Assembly (NCBI GenBank): GCA_947498155.1
Contig: CANMJD010000003.1
Coordinates: 1 to 64,000, forward strand
DNA length: 64,000 nucleotides
From: an uncultured Pseudoruegeria sp.
GTDB lineage: Bacteria > Pseudomonadota > Alphaproteobacteria > Rhodobacterales > Rhodobacteraceae
Direction: 5' to 3'
Part shown: in pieces, positions 7,764 through 16,805 of the stretch
Layout: each line of letters starts with the position of its first letter
Position numbering within the stretch: the stretch's first letter is position 1
Translations under genes and position numbers: made by a program
The notes under the pieces: model-generated
Databases searched by the model: none
What the model was told of the DNA's origin: nothing
What the model saw: only the letters and a program-made list of their open reading frames with translations

Positions 7764-10538
7764 TTAATCCTGCAAAATAGCATCAATCACCTCGGCGGCC
7801 CGGCCTGAAAGCGTCTCAAGAGACTGTTGCAGCGCCCTCATGTCGTCAAATCCGGTCTCCCGCAAGAGAAACTCGCGCCCGCCTTCACCGATTTTATCCG
7901 CATCCACCCCACCATCGGTCAACAGTTTGGACGCCACCCGCAACCGCCACATCACATCATAGGCCGCACAAAGGTCATCGGCGTCTGATTGCGTTAACAC
8001 CCCCTTGGCAACTCCGGCCTGCAATTGATCCGGCAAGGCCATGGCCGGTTCTCCTGCCAATAGCGCAACCGCCTGTGCGGTCAGTTCCAGATCCTGCATC
8101 CGGCCTGCGCCGTTTTTGGCATCAAACGGCCCCTCCATCGCTTTGGCAGCGGCCAGTCGAGCGCGCATCTCGCGCACCTGCGGCAGCACCCGTTCCGGCG
8201 CGCCCTTTTGGCGCAACAGCGCACAGCGGAAATCTTCGATGTCCTGTGCCAGGGCCGGATTGCCAATCAGAACCCGCGCCCGCGTCAAGGCCAGATGCTC
8301 CCAGACCCAAGCCTCGTCTTGTTGGTAGTTCTGAAACGACGCCCAGCCCGTGGCCACCGGCCCCTGCCGCCCCGAAGGCCGCAGGCGCATGTCGACTTCA
8401 TAGAGCCTACCTTCGGACATTTGCACCGTCAAACCGGTGACAAAAGCCTGCGTCAGGCGAGCGAAATAAGGCCGGGTCGCCAACGGGCGCGGTCCCTCGG
8501 AATATTCGGTCCCCATCGGGTCATAGATGATGATCAGGTCCAGATCGCTGTGCGAATGCAACCGCCCTGCCCCCAAAGACCCCATCCCCAGCACCGCCGC
8601 CCCCCGTCCGGGCATCGGCCCATGTTTGCGGGCAAATTCATCCACGATATGCGGGGTTAGCGCCTGCAGGACCGCTTCGGCCAGATCGGCATATTCCTGA
8701 CCGGCGGTGGTCGCATCGATCAACCCGCGTAGATGGTGCACACCAATGCGGAAATGCCATTCACGGTTCCAGCGCCGCGCCGTATCCAGTTTCTTTTCGT
8801 AATCCTCAAGCGCGCCCAACTTTTCTGACAGATCGGCCCGCAAAGTGGCGACCCCGGGCCAACCTTCAAAGAAGCGCCCCGCGATCACCGCATCGAGCAC
8901 CTGTGAATTGCGCCCCAGATAGCGCGATAGTTCCGGCGCTGTGCTTGCGATATCGACAATAAGATCAATCAGATGCGGGTTGGCTTCAAACATCGAAAAA
9001 AGCTGCACCCCGGCGGGCAAACCGGCCAGAAACCCGTCAAACTGGTTCAAGGCCTCATCTGGGTTGGCGGATTTATTCAACCGCTTTATCAGCTCTGGCT
9101 TCAACCGTTTGAATACGGTTTTGGCCCGATCCGATCGCAGAGCCCCATAGCTGTACCAGCGCGCAATGGTTGCGGCGGCGGCCTCTGAATGTTCCGGCTC
9201 ATCCGGCGCTTCGTCAGGGGCAAAAAAGCTTTCGGTAAGGTGGTGCACATCGGTCAGCCGGTCAAAAATCTCTTGACGCAACAGGTCCATATCATCGCGA
9301 CCCATAAAGGCGGTCAGCCGCTGAAACCCCTCTTCGGTTTTAGGCAGATCATGGGTCTGGGCATCATTCACCATCTGCATACGATGCTCTACCGTGCGGT
9401 GAAAAATATAATGATCACTAAGCTTTGCACGTATTTCTTCACCCACCCAACCCTTGTCAGTCAGCGCGCGCAATGCGGGTAATGTCTCTCTGCTGCGCAG
9501 ATCCACATCCCGCCCTCCGGCGATAATCTGTCGGGTCTGGGTGAAAAACTCGATCTCGCGAATGCCCCCGCGCCCGAGCTTCATATTGTGCCCTTCAAGG
9601 GTGATCGCTCCGTGAAACCCTTTATGATCACGGATACGCAACCGCATGTCATGGGCATCCTCGATCGCGGCGAAATCCAGATGTTTGCGCCAGACAAAGG
9701 GCGTTAGCTCTTTCAAATACCGCCACCCGGCGTCCAGATCACCAGCACAGGGGCGCGCCTTGATGTGGGCGGCACGCTCCCATGTGCGTCCGACACTTTC
9801 ATAATAGCGCTCGGCGGCCTCCATCGACAGGCAGACCGGCGTTACCGAGGGATCGGGGCGCAGCCGCAAATCCATCCGGAACACATAGCCTTCGGCGGTG
9901 CGATCATTCAGCCTTTTGGACATATTGCGCGTGGCGCGGATAAAGGCGGATCGAGCCTCGTGATAGTCGTCCGGCTCAAACCGGGTTTCATCAAACAGGC
10001 AAATCAGGTCGACATCCGACGAATAATTCAACTCTCCGGCACCCATCTTGCCCATGGCAAGCGCGACCATGCCCCCGCCCGCCGCCACGTCATCCTGCGT
10101 CAGCCCCGGCAATTTACCGCGGGTGATTTCACGCGCGATCTCTGCCTTCAGGGCAAGATCCACCGACAGATCGGCAAAATCGGTCAACGCGCCAGTGACT
10201 TCAAACAGGCCAAAAACACCGGCCACGTCTGCCAGTCCGGTAATCAACGCCAATCGGCGTTTGCCCTGCCGCAACCCGTCGTTCAACTGCTCGACCGGTA
10301 GCGCGCGCACATCATTCATAACCTGCGCAATGGCCGCTTCCGGTGCCCCCGGCAAGACCTCTGCCAACCAGCTTTGCTCTCTTTGCATCAAGGACAGCAG
10401 AAACGGGCTGCATCCAGCCGCGCCCGCGACGACCTCAGAGACCTCTGGTGCAAAATCGGGGAAAAGCTCAACGGCCTCCGCCCCGCGATCAGGGTCAAAG
10501 GGGCGGGGTATTCGGGTGATACGACTGGCAAAATTCAT
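7764..10538 (-). CDS. glnE: Bifunctional glutamine synthetase adenylyltransferase / adenylyl-removing enzyme
   Basis: This 924-residue protein adenylylates and deadenylylates glutamine synthetase in response to PII, so it controls nitrogen assimilation. Two nucleotidyltransferase domains are visible, each with the GxG...SDxD signature: NYSSDVDLICLFD in the N-terminal (removase) half and HSHSDLDLIIIYD in the C-terminal (transferase) half. RPSGRQG and the helical linkers are also typical. The start MNFASRITRIPRP at 10538 gives the usual length; a longer frame upstream has no family similarity. A small gene follows 36 bp downstream. The urease genes in the same window also feed ammonium assimilation. 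Confidence 0.93.
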   Translation of the reverse strand: MNFASRITRIPRPFDPDRGAEAVELFPDFAPEVSEVVAGAAGCSPFLLSLMQREQSWLAEVLPGAPEAAIAQVMNDVRALPVEQLNDGLRQGKRRLALITGLADVAGVFGLFEVTGALTDFADLSVDLALKAEIAREITRGKLPGLTQDDVAAGGGMVALAMGKMGAGELNYSSDVDLICLFDETRFEPDDYHEARSAFIRATRNMSKRLNDRTAEGYVFRMDLRLRPDPSVTPVCLSMEAAERYYESVGRTWERAAHIKARPCAGDLDAGWRYLKELTPFVWRKHLDFAAIEDAHDMRLRIRDHKGFHGAITLEGHNMKLGRGGIREIEFFTQTRQIIAGGRDVDLRSRETLPALRALTDKGWVGEEIRAKLSDHYIFHRTVEHRMQMVNDAQTHDLPKTEEGFQRLTAFMGRDDMDLLRQEIFDRLTDVHHLTESFFAPDEAPDEPEHSEAAAATIARWYSYGALRSDRAKTVFKRLKPELIKRLNKSANPDEALNQFDGFLAGLPAGVQLFSMFEANPHLIDLIVDIASTAPELSRYLGRNSQVLDAVIAGRFFEGWPGVATLRADLSEKLGALEDYEKKLDTARRWNREWHFRIGVHHLRGLIDATTAGQEYADLAEAVLQALTPHIVDEFARKHGPMPGRGAAVLGMGSLGAGRLHSHSDLDLIIIYDPMGTEYSEGPRPLATRPYFARLTQAFVTGLTVQMSEGRLYEVDMRLRPSGRQGPVATGWASFQNYQQDEAWVWEHLALTRARVLIGNPALAQDIEDFRCALLRQKGAPERVLPQVREMRARLAAAKAMEGPFDAKNGAGRMQDLELTAQAVALLAGEPAMALPDQLQAGVAKGVLTQSDADDLCAAYDVMWRLRVASKLLTDGGVDADKIGEGGREFLLRETGFDDMRALQQSLETLSGRAAEVIDAILQD

Positions 10539-10768
10539 AATCTTAGCGTGTTGTCTGATGCGCCCGAGGTCAACCGGATTTCGACAGCACCGACGGCAAT
10601 TCCTCCCTGCAAAACCATAAATTTTCACACGACGCACACCTCTGCCAATCCGAAAATACAAAAATATTTCATCACTTAAATTACTGAAATAAAACGGTAT
10701 AGTAGATTTATGTTAAAATCTTTTACATTGCCTCTTGATAACCGGGGCCAGACATCCGATCTGTTATG

Positions 10769-10787
10769 ATGTGAAAGGCATTCACAT
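10769..10787. promoter_or_regulatory. Dyad symmetry upstream of the DUF2852 gene
   Basis: The sequence ATGTGAA-AGGCA-TTCACAT has perfect 7-bp arms around a 5-bp spacer. It ends 34 bp before the start at 10822, in an AT-rich intergenic region. It may be a protein-binding site or a 5'-UTR hairpin. Confidence 0.4.
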
Positions 10788-10821
10788 TGAAACAGAAACC
10801 TGTAACCCCGGAGAGACCCTT

Positions 10822-11238
10822 ATGAGCACCGTCGCCACTTGGCCCACCCAAGCCGAAACCTGGCTCGATGAGCGCGGTAAAGGCGCATGGATCGCAGCAA
10901 TGGTCCTTGGCTTTATCTTTTTCTGGCCTGTCGGCCTCGCCCTTCTTGCCTATATGATATGGAGTAAACGAATGTTTTCAGGAAAATGCGCAAGCAAACG
11001 CCGCAATCACAGCGTAACACGCAGTAAGTTCCGCAGTTCCGGCAATATGGCGTTTGATTCCTATAAGGAAGAAACCCTGCGCCGTCTGGAAGAAGAGCAA
11101 GACAGCTTTGAAAGCTTTATGCAGCGTCTGCGCGAAGCCAAAGACAAGGCCGAATTTGACCAGTTCATGGACGAACGTTCCAGCACGGCCAAAACCGTGA
11201 ATGAAGACGAAAACGACGAGAACACCGTCAACGCCTAA
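10822..11238 (+). CDS. DUF2852 membrane protein
   Basis: This 138-residue protein has one clear transmembrane segment at about residues 25-46 (WIAAMVLGFIFFWPVGLALL), typical of DUF2852. A basic stretch (KCASKRRN) follows, then a charged, probably coiled-coil tail (EETLRRLEEEQDSFESFMQR) and an acidic C-terminus. I chose ATG 10822 because GGAGAGA lies just upstream and the hydrophobic segment then falls at the expected position; an earlier in-frame start has no ribosome-binding site. The molecular function is unknown. It precedes an RDD-family membrane protein by 72 bp and may form an operon with it. Confidence 0.75.
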   Translation: MSTVATWPTQAETWLDERGKGAWIAAMVLGFIFFWPVGLALLAYMIWSKRMFSGKCASKRRNHSVTRSKFRSSGNMAFDSYKEETLRRLEEEQDSFESFMQRLREAKDKAEFDQFMDERSSTAKTVNEDENDENTVNA

Positions 11239-11251
11239 ATCCGAAACGATA

Positions 11252-11272
11252 CCGGCCCAAGGTTTGGGCCGG
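11252..11272 (+). other. Intercistronic hairpin between the DUF2852 and RDD genes
   Basis: A perfect 9-bp stem (CCGGCCCAA with TTGGGCCGG) has a 3-nt loop. No T-run follows, so it looks more like an RNA-stability or partial-attenuation element than a terminator. Confidence 0.5.
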
Positions 11273-11310
11273 AAACCCCTCTTGCAGTTAACCCACGGAA
11301 AAACCATACC

Positions 11311-11766
11311 ATGTCTATGACAGAGCCGCTTTGGGGTCTCCCCAATCCTGAAACACACGCCGAATTCTACGAGGACGTCGCCGCCAAACGGTTTTTCGCG
11401 TGGCTGGTGGATATGGTCTTTATTGGTCTGATAACCGCACTTGCGGTGGTTCTAACAGCCTTTACCGGCTTGTTTTTCCTTCCTTTCCTTGTGCTCTGTG
11501 TAAGCCTGATTTACCGGACCGTGTCGATTTCGCGCCATTCCGCCACCCCGGGCATGCGCCTGATGTCGATCGAGTTTCGCACCCACCGCGGTGAAAAATT
11601 CGACACCGCCATGGCACTGTTGCACACGGTTGCCTATACGATTTCGGTATCCATGGTTTTGCCTCAGGTGATTTCGATCATTTTGATGATGACCAGCAGC
11701 CGTCGTCAGGGTCTGACCGATATGTTCCTAGGCACTGCGGCGGTAAACAAAGCGGCGCGCTTTTAA
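11311..11766 (+). CDS. RDD-family membrane protein
   Basis: This 151-residue protein starts with a cytoplasmic segment and the RDD-type motif KRFFAWLVDMV, in which the first Arg-Asp pair is degenerate. Transmembrane segments follow at about residues 30-68 and 105-130, with the conserved TPGMRLM and RRQGLTDMFLGT patterns of the family. RDD proteins are small membrane proteins, and some act as ion exchangers; no substrate can be assigned here. ATG codons at 11311 and 11317 are both possible. A hairpin terminator follows at 11785-11811. Confidence 0.8.
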   Translation: MSMTEPLWGLPNPETHAEFYEDVAAKRFFAWLVDMVFIGLITALAVVLTAFTGLFFLPFLVLCVSLIYRTVSISRHSATPGMRLMSIEFRTHRGEKFDTAMALLHTVAYTISVSMVLPQVISIILMMTSSRRQGLTDMFLGTAAVNKAARF

Positions 11767-11784
11767 GGCCCGGAAAGGTCATGT

Positions 11785-11811
11785 AACGCGAAGGGCTTGC
11801 CTTTCGCGTTT
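11785..11811 (+). terminator. Terminator after the RDD gene
   Basis: An 11-bp stem (AACGCGAA plus three inner pairs, one a wobble) has a CTTG loop. It is followed by only a short T-run (GTTTG). Confidence 0.6.
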
Positions 11812-11852
11812 GCATTGCTAACCTTGGGGCAACGGATTATTTTTCGGACCCC

Positions 11853-12671
11853 ATGCGCCATACATTACCCCTTGCTCCGCAGTTCTATGTCACCGCCCCC
11901 CAGCCCTGCCCCTATCTTGAAGGCCGGATGGAACGGAAACTGTTTACCTCGCTTCAGGGGGAGCATTGCGAAACCCTGAACGACTCCCTCTCTAAACAGG
12001 GGTTCAGACGTTCGCAGAATGTGCTTTACCGCCCCTCCTGTGCGGATTGCGCCGCCTGCCTGTCCGCCCGCATTCGGGTGGCTGATTTTATCCCCTCGCG
12101 CAGCCAGAAACGCACCCTGCGGCGCAATCGCGACCTGACCCGTGTCGCCAATTCCCCGTGGGCCACCGAGGATCAATACGATTTGTTCCGGCGCTATCTG
12201 GACGGTCGACACGCCGATGGGGGCATGGCCGACATGGATATTTTCGAATTTGCCGCAATGATCGAGGAAACCCCGATCCGGTCACGCGTGGTAGAATATC
12301 GCGATGCAGAGAATGATCTGACCGGCGTTTGCCTGACCGATGTGCTCGATGATGGCCTATCAATGGTCTATTCCTTTTATGACCCCGCGCAATCGCGGCG
12401 CAGTTTTGGCACCCATATTATTCTGGATCATATCGCTTTGGCGCGGGCCGCCGGCCTGCCCTATGTCTATTTGGGTTATTGGGTCGCGGGCAGCCCGAAG
12501 ATGGGCTATAAGGCCGGATTTTCCGCCCTTGAGGTCTATCGTCAGGGGCGCTGGCAAAACATGACCCCCAGTGATGACTTTGCATCCGACACGCACCCGC
12601 TGTCGGTCTCACCGATTGCCGAGCAGGTCGCGCGGATTTCCTTGCCCGACACCCGCCCCACCAAGGGCTGA
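11853..12671 (+). CDS. bpt: Leucyl/arginyl-tRNA-protein transferase, Bpt type
   Basis: This 272-residue enzyme moves an amino acid from aminoacyl-tRNA to the N-terminus of proteins starting with Asp or Glu, marking them for N-end-rule degradation. The Ate1/Bpt layout is clear: an N-terminal domain with [14 protein letters not shown] and the cysteine-rich [15 protein letters not shown], and a C-terminal GNAT-like domain with [19 protein letters not shown] and the Bpt-type ending. The length agrees with bacterial Bpt. It lies 2 bp from the next gene, a VOC protein, suggesting one transcript. Confidence 0.9.
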   Translation: MRHTLPLAPQFYVTAPQPCPYLEGRMERKLFTSLQGEHCETLNDSLSKQGFRRSQNVLYRPSCADCAACLSARIRVADFIPSRSQKRTLRRNRDLTRVANSPWATEDQYDLFRRYLDGRHADGGMADMDIFEFAAMIEETPIRSRVVEYRDAENDLTGVCLTDVLDDGLSMVYSFYDPAQSRRSFGTHIILDHIALARAAGLPYVYLGYWVAGSPKMGYKAGFSALEVYRQGRWQNMTPSDDFASDTHPLSVSPIAEQVARISLPDTRPTKG

Positions 12672-12673
12672 TT

Positions 12674-13066
12674 ATGGCCCGGCAACACATTGGCGCGCTT
12701 GCCCTTGTGGTACCGGACTATGACGTTGCCGTTGATTTTTATGTAAGGACGCTCGGCTTTGATCTGATCTGCGATGAGGATCAGGGCGCGGGCAAACGCT
12801 GGGTGATGGTTGCGCCCCCCGGCAGCACCGAAACCCGGCTTTTGCTGGCCCGAGCGGTCACGGCACCGCAATCCGCCGCGATTGGCAACCAGACCGGAGG
12901 TCGGGTTTTTCTACTGCTGAACACCGATGATTTTGATCGCGATTACCAGCGGATGACCGCCCGCGGGGTGGTCTTTGAAGAAGCACCTCGTACAGAACCC
13001 TATGGCAAGGTTGCGGTCTGGCGCGATCCTTTTGGCAACCGCTGGGACCTGTTGCAATTGTTCTGA
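12674..13066 (+). CDS. VOC (glyoxalase/bleomycin-resistance) superfamily protein
   Basis: This 130-residue protein has the VOC fold of paired beta-alpha-beta-beta-beta units. An early metal-ligand-like His is in RQHIGALALVV, VDFYVRTLGF follows, and the C-terminal GKVAVWRDPFGNRWDLLQ is typical of glyoxalase-like enzymes. The superfamily covers isomerases, dioxygenases and resistance proteins, so the substrate is undetermined. It starts 2 bp after bpt and is probably cotranscribed. Confidence 0.8.
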   Translation: MARQHIGALALVVPDYDVAVDFYVRTLGFDLICDEDQGAGKRWVMVAPPGSTETRLLLARAVTAPQSAAIGNQTGGRVFLLLNTDDFDRDYQRMTARGVVFEEAPRTEPYGKVAVWRDPFGNRWDLLQLF

Positions 13067-13174
13067 TCCGCAGCGCATTTCCGATGTGACGCGGGGTTTA
13101 TAGCGCGGCCCTCTTGGTTCAGGCCGCGTGCCGTGGGCATACTGGCGCAACCCTATCGCAACAAGGAGCCGCCC

Positions 13175-14356
13175 ATGACCAACGTCGTTATCGTCAGCGC
13201 CGCCCGTACCGCCATTGGCGGTTTTGGCGGATCATTGAAAACCATCGCACCCACCGAATTGGGGGCGATTACTGCCCGTGCCGCGATTGAACGCGCAGGC
13301 ATCGAGGCCGGTGCCGTGCAACAGGCATTCTATGGCAATGTCATCCATACCGAAGCGCGGGACATGTATTTGTCGCGCACAATCGCGATTGCTGCAGGCC
13401 TGCCGGAAACCGCCCCCGCAATGACGGTAAACCGGCTCTGCGGTAGTGGTTTGCAGGCGGTTATATCCGGCATTCAGGCCCTCATGTTGGGCGATGCGGA
13501 AATCGCCTTGGCCGGTGGTGCTGAAAGCATGAGCCGCGCCGGATATCTGATGCCCGCCGCCCGATGGGGTCAACGCATGGGGGATGCGCAGATGGTCGAT
13601 ATGATGACTGCCGCGCTGCATGACCCCTTTGGCCATGGGCACATGGGAATTACCGCTGAAAACATCTCTGAAAAATACGGGATCAGCCGGGCCGATCAGG
13701 ATGCTTTTGCCCTGCAAAGCCACCAGCGCGCGGCCCATGCCATCGCGCAGGGGTATTTCAAGGACCAGATCGTGCCGGTCACCATGACCGTCCGGCGCAA
13801 AGAAATAAACTTTGATACAGACGAACATGTGCGGATCGGGGCAACTTTGGCGGATATGGAAAAACTCCGCCCCGTATTCAAAAAAGATGGCACCGTGACG
13901 GCGGGCAATGCCTCTGGCCTGAATGACGGGGCCGCCTCGGTTATCCTGATGACAGAAGACGAAGCAAAGGCGCGCGGGCTTACCCCCTTGGCGCGGGTTG
14001 TGTCCTATGGGCATGCGGGTGTTGATCCGCGCTATATGGGCATGGGGCCTGTGCCTGCGATGCAAGACGCCCTGCAAAAGGCAGGCCTGTCAGCAGGCGA
14101 TCTGGATGTGGTCGAAAGCAACGAAGCCTTTGCTGCACAAGCCTGTGCGGTGAGCCAGCAGCTGGGCCTTGATCCAGCCAAGGTCAACCCCAACGGCGGG
14201 GCGGTGGCTTTGGGTCATCCTGTTGGGGCCAGCGGGGCAATTATCGCCACCAAACTGCTTTATGAACTTCGGCGCAGCAAGGCCCGTTACGGCGCGGCCA
14301 CCATGTGCATCGGTGGTGGTCAGGGGATTGCGCTGATTGTCGAGAACGCTGCCTAA
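13175..14356 (+). CDS. Acetyl-CoA C-acyltransferase (thiolase)
   Basis: This 393-residue thiolase is probably biosynthetic or beta-ketothiolase-like, condensing or cleaving acyl-CoA and acetyl-CoA. The acyl-accepting cysteine is C89 in NRLCGSGLQAV. The NEAFA and GGAVALGHPVGASGA motifs and the C-terminal CIGGGQG with the second active cysteine are all present. The start ATG 13175 has AAGGAG nine bases upstream and gives the usual N-terminus VVIVSAARTAIG; an in-frame start 42 bp upstream is unsupported. No phaB or fad genes are adjacent, so the pathway (PHB synthesis or acyl degradation) is open. A bidirectional terminator follows. Confidence 0.9.
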   Translation: MTNVVIVSAARTAIGGFGGSLKTIAPTELGAITARAAIERAGIEAGAVQQAFYGNVIHTEARDMYLSRTIAIAAGLPETAPAMTVNRLCGSGLQAVISGIQALMLGDAEIALAGGAESMSRAGYLMPAARWGQRMGDAQMVDMMTAALHDPFGHGHMGITAENISEKYGISRADQDAFALQSHQRAAHAIAQGYFKDQIVPVTMTVRRKEINFDTDEHVRIGATLADMEKLRPVFKKDGTVTAGNASGLNDGAASVILMTEDEAKARGLTPLARVVSYGHAGVDPRYMGMGPVPAMQDALQKAGLSAGDLDVVESNEAFAAQACAVSQQLGLDPAKVNPNGGAVALGHPVGASGAIIATKLLYELRRSKARYGAATMCIGGGQGIALIVENAA

Positions 14357-14388
14357 CGACACAATCGACCGATCCCACAACGAAAAAA

Positions 14389-14418
14389 GCCGCCTCTTAC
14401 GAGGCGGCTTTTGTTTTT
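14389..14418. terminator. Bidirectional terminator between the thiolase and TRAP genes
   Basis: A perfect 8-bp stem (GCCGCCTC with GAGGCGGC) has a TTAC loop. It is flanked by AAAAAA on the left and TTTTGTTTTT on the right, so it can serve the convergent thiolase and TRAP transcripts. Confidence 0.9.
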
Positions 14419-14433
14419 CAAAGGAGGTCCGTT

Positions 14434-16788
14434 TTAGTGACCCAACAGGTTCGGGATGATCGTAACCACCGAAGGGAAAGCCCAGAGCAAACCCAAACCG
14501 GCCACCTGGATCAACACAAAGGGAATAACACCGCGATAGATATGACCTGTCGTGACTTCTTTGGGGGCAACCCCGCGTAAGTAGAACAGAGCAAAGCCGA
14601 AGGGTGGCGTCAGGAAGGATGTTTGCAGGTTCACCGCAATCATGATCGTGACCCATTTCGGATCCATCGTGCCGCCATAGATCACCGGCCCGACAATCGG
14701 GATCACGATGTAGATGATCTCAAGGAAGTCGAGCACGAAGCCCAGCACAAAGAGCACCAGCATCACGATCAGGAAGACCTTCACTTCGGAGTCAAAGCTG
14801 CGCAGGAATTCCTGAATATAGTGCTCGCCGCCGAAAGAGATCACCACAAGGTTCAGCAATTGAGAGCCGATCAGGATGGTGAAGACCATGCTGGTCACCT
14901 TGGCTGTCTCGCGCACCACGGGGCTCAGGACCCCGCGACGGTAAAGGACATAGCAAGAATACAGCACCCCGAACATCGCATAGAGATAGGCCGCTTGTGC
15001 CACGATATAAGCGATCCAATCCTGAGCTGGCACATCACCACGGTGAATACGCAGGTCAAAATTGATGCCCGCAAGGATCATGATCACAATCGCAAAGGCC
15101 GCTTGAATAACGGTTGCGCCGCCTTTGCCCTCTTCTTGCAATTTGCGGAAAGCCGCCAGCATGATCGCGCCCCCTGCCCCGAGTGCCGCCGCCGGTGTCG
15201 GGTTGGTGATGCCGCCAAGGATCGACCCCAGCACAGCAACAATCAGCACCAGCGGTGGGAAGACCACACGCAACAGATCATTCTTACCCAGAATGCCGGC
15301 CGCGTATTTACAGGCCCAGAGGATGACCAGCAAAGGCAAAGCCAGAAGCACAAAGCTCAGACCGGAGCTGGTCAGCGGCCCGATCAGCACCACATCCACC
15401 AGCAAGGCCACCAGAATGGCACCCAGACCGATGATCAGCGGCTTTGGATCAGACAGGGGCGATACACCCCGCGCCGTGGTCAGTACCAGCGCCAGCAGCA
15501 ACATGCTGACAGCGACACCAGTGCCAATAGGAGCCGCAGCAGCGACCTTATCTTCCAGCGCCTGTGCGACTTCTTCTTCGGTCAGCAAACGGCTGGCTTG
15601 TGCACCACCAGAAGCTTCGATTGCTTCTTGCTGTGCAATCGCCGTATCCCATTTTTCCTGACCGTGTAGCTCGATCATGGAAGCCTGACATTGCTCGCTG
15701 ACGTTGGTCCGCAGACTTGCGGCCTCTGAGGCATCCGAATAGCTGTCCACGATCACCGACTGGCTGCCAATGACGTTAAAGCTGCTGGCAAAGATCGTTC
15801 CGCCAATCAACAACACCGGCACCATGACGAACCATGTCAGACCATCGCGTTTGGTGATGACCTCACCGGTCGAGTCCTCGAACTGGATGGGAGGCGCTTT
15901 GTGCGGTTGGAACATTGCATAGCCAAAAGCATAAAGCCCGTACAACATGGCCAGCAAAATCCCCGGCAGGATTGCTGCTTGGAACAGCGTGCCCACGGAC
16001 ACAACCGCAGCTTCGCCCAGATAGGTCAAAGCATCCGAACAACCGGCTTCTGCCGCCCGTTGTTCCTGAGCGGCAGAATACAGATCCCCCGCCAGCGTAC
16101 CCAACAGAACAATCACGATCGAGGGTGGAATGATCTGCCCCAGCGTACCCGACGCCGCGATCACACCCGTCGCCAGTTCAGGCGAGTAGTTGTTGCGCAG
16201 CATAGTGGGCAGCGACAGCAGCCCCATCGTCACCACAGTCGCGCCAACAATACCGGTAGACGCAGCAAGGAATGCCCCCACAACAACAACCGACACCGCC
16301 AGACCACCGGGCAGAGGGCCAAAGACCCGCGCCATGGTTGTCAGCAGATCATTGGCGATCTTGGAGCGCTCCAGTGTGATGCCCATCAGCACGAACATCA
16401 GAACTGCCAGCAAGGTTTCAATGGATTGCCCGGCAAAGACGCGCTCGTTCATCCGGTTCACGATGAAAGAGATGTTGCGGTCAATCGCGGTTTCCCAACC
16501 AGACGGGAACACCGGCGATGCGTAAGTGGGCAATTCCGGGTATCGGAATATCGATATCTTATCCGGATGCACCCCTGTCGCCGTCAAGGCGCGATAGGCG
16601 TCCGATCCGCTGTCCACCGCGTGGTGGATCAAAACACCGGCGCTATCCAGTGCCGCGATGATGGAAAAGGACATCACCGCCGCCCCCGCGATGGCAAAAG
16701 CCACCGGGAAGCCCGTCAAAATGCCTCCAAAGAGACAGAGGAAGACGATGATCAGGCCGACTTCGACGCCATCAAGTCCAAAAAGCAT
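14434..16788 (-). CDS. TRAP transporter large permease (DctM family), enlarged
   Basis: This is the membrane translocation subunit of a tripartite ATP-independent periplasmic transporter, driven by an ion gradient. At 784 residues it is far longer than common DctM proteins (about 430). The DctM core is visible at the start (FLCLFGGILTGFPVAFAIAG), around residues 165-220 (AASTGIVGATVVTMG, SGTLGQIIPPSIV) and near the end (LQTSFLTPPFGFALFYLRGVAP). About 300 extra residues with additional hydrophobic segments and a soluble Glu/Ala-rich part lie in the middle (about 300-600). It is downstream of a similarly enlarged DctQ and a Tat-exported TakP-like binding protein. By that likeness, 2-oxo acids are a possible substrate. 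Confidence 0.88.
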   Translation of the reverse strand: MLFGLDGVEVGLIIVFLCLFGGILTGFPVAFAIAGAAVMSFSIIAALDSAGVLIHHAVDSGSDAYRALTATGVHPDKISIFRYPELPTYASPVFPSGWETAIDRNISFIVNRMNERVFAGQSIETLLAVLMFVLMGITLERSKIANDLLTTMARVFGPLPGGLAVSVVVVGAFLAASTGIVGATVVTMGLLSLPTMLRNNYSPELATGVIAASGTLGQIIPPSIVIVLLGTLAGDLYSAAQEQRAAEAGCSDALTYLGEAAVVSVGTLFQAAILPGILLAMLYGLYAFGYAMFQPHKAPPIQFEDSTGEVITKRDGLTWFVMVPVLLIGGTIFASSFNVIGSQSVIVDSYSDASEAASLRTNVSEQCQASMIELHGQEKWDTAIAQQEAIEASGGAQASRLLTEEEVAQALEDKVAAAAPIGTGVAVSMLLLALVLTTARGVSPLSDPKPLIIGLGAILVALLVDVVLIGPLTSSGLSFVLLALPLLVILWACKYAAGILGKNDLLRVVFPPLVLIVAVLGSILGGITNPTPAAALGAGGAIMLAAFRKLQEEGKGGATVIQAAFAIVIMILAGINFDLRIHRGDVPAQDWIAYIVAQAAYLYAMFGVLYSCYVLYRRGVLSPVVRETAKVTSMVFTILIGSQLLNLVVISFGGEHYIQEFLRSFDSEVKVFLIVMLVLFVLGFVLDFLEIIYIVIPIVGPVIYGGTMDPKWVTIMIAVNLQTSFLTPPFGFALFYLRGVAPKEVTTGHIYRGVIPFVLIQVAGLGLLWAFPSVVTIIPNLLGH

Positions 16789-16805
16789 GTGAAACTGTCC
16801 CTATT

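Noticed and set aside
10539-10661. 41-codon N-terminal extension of GlnE
   Set aside because: It is Arg/Cys-rich without family similarity, and the shorter start gives the usual GlnE length.
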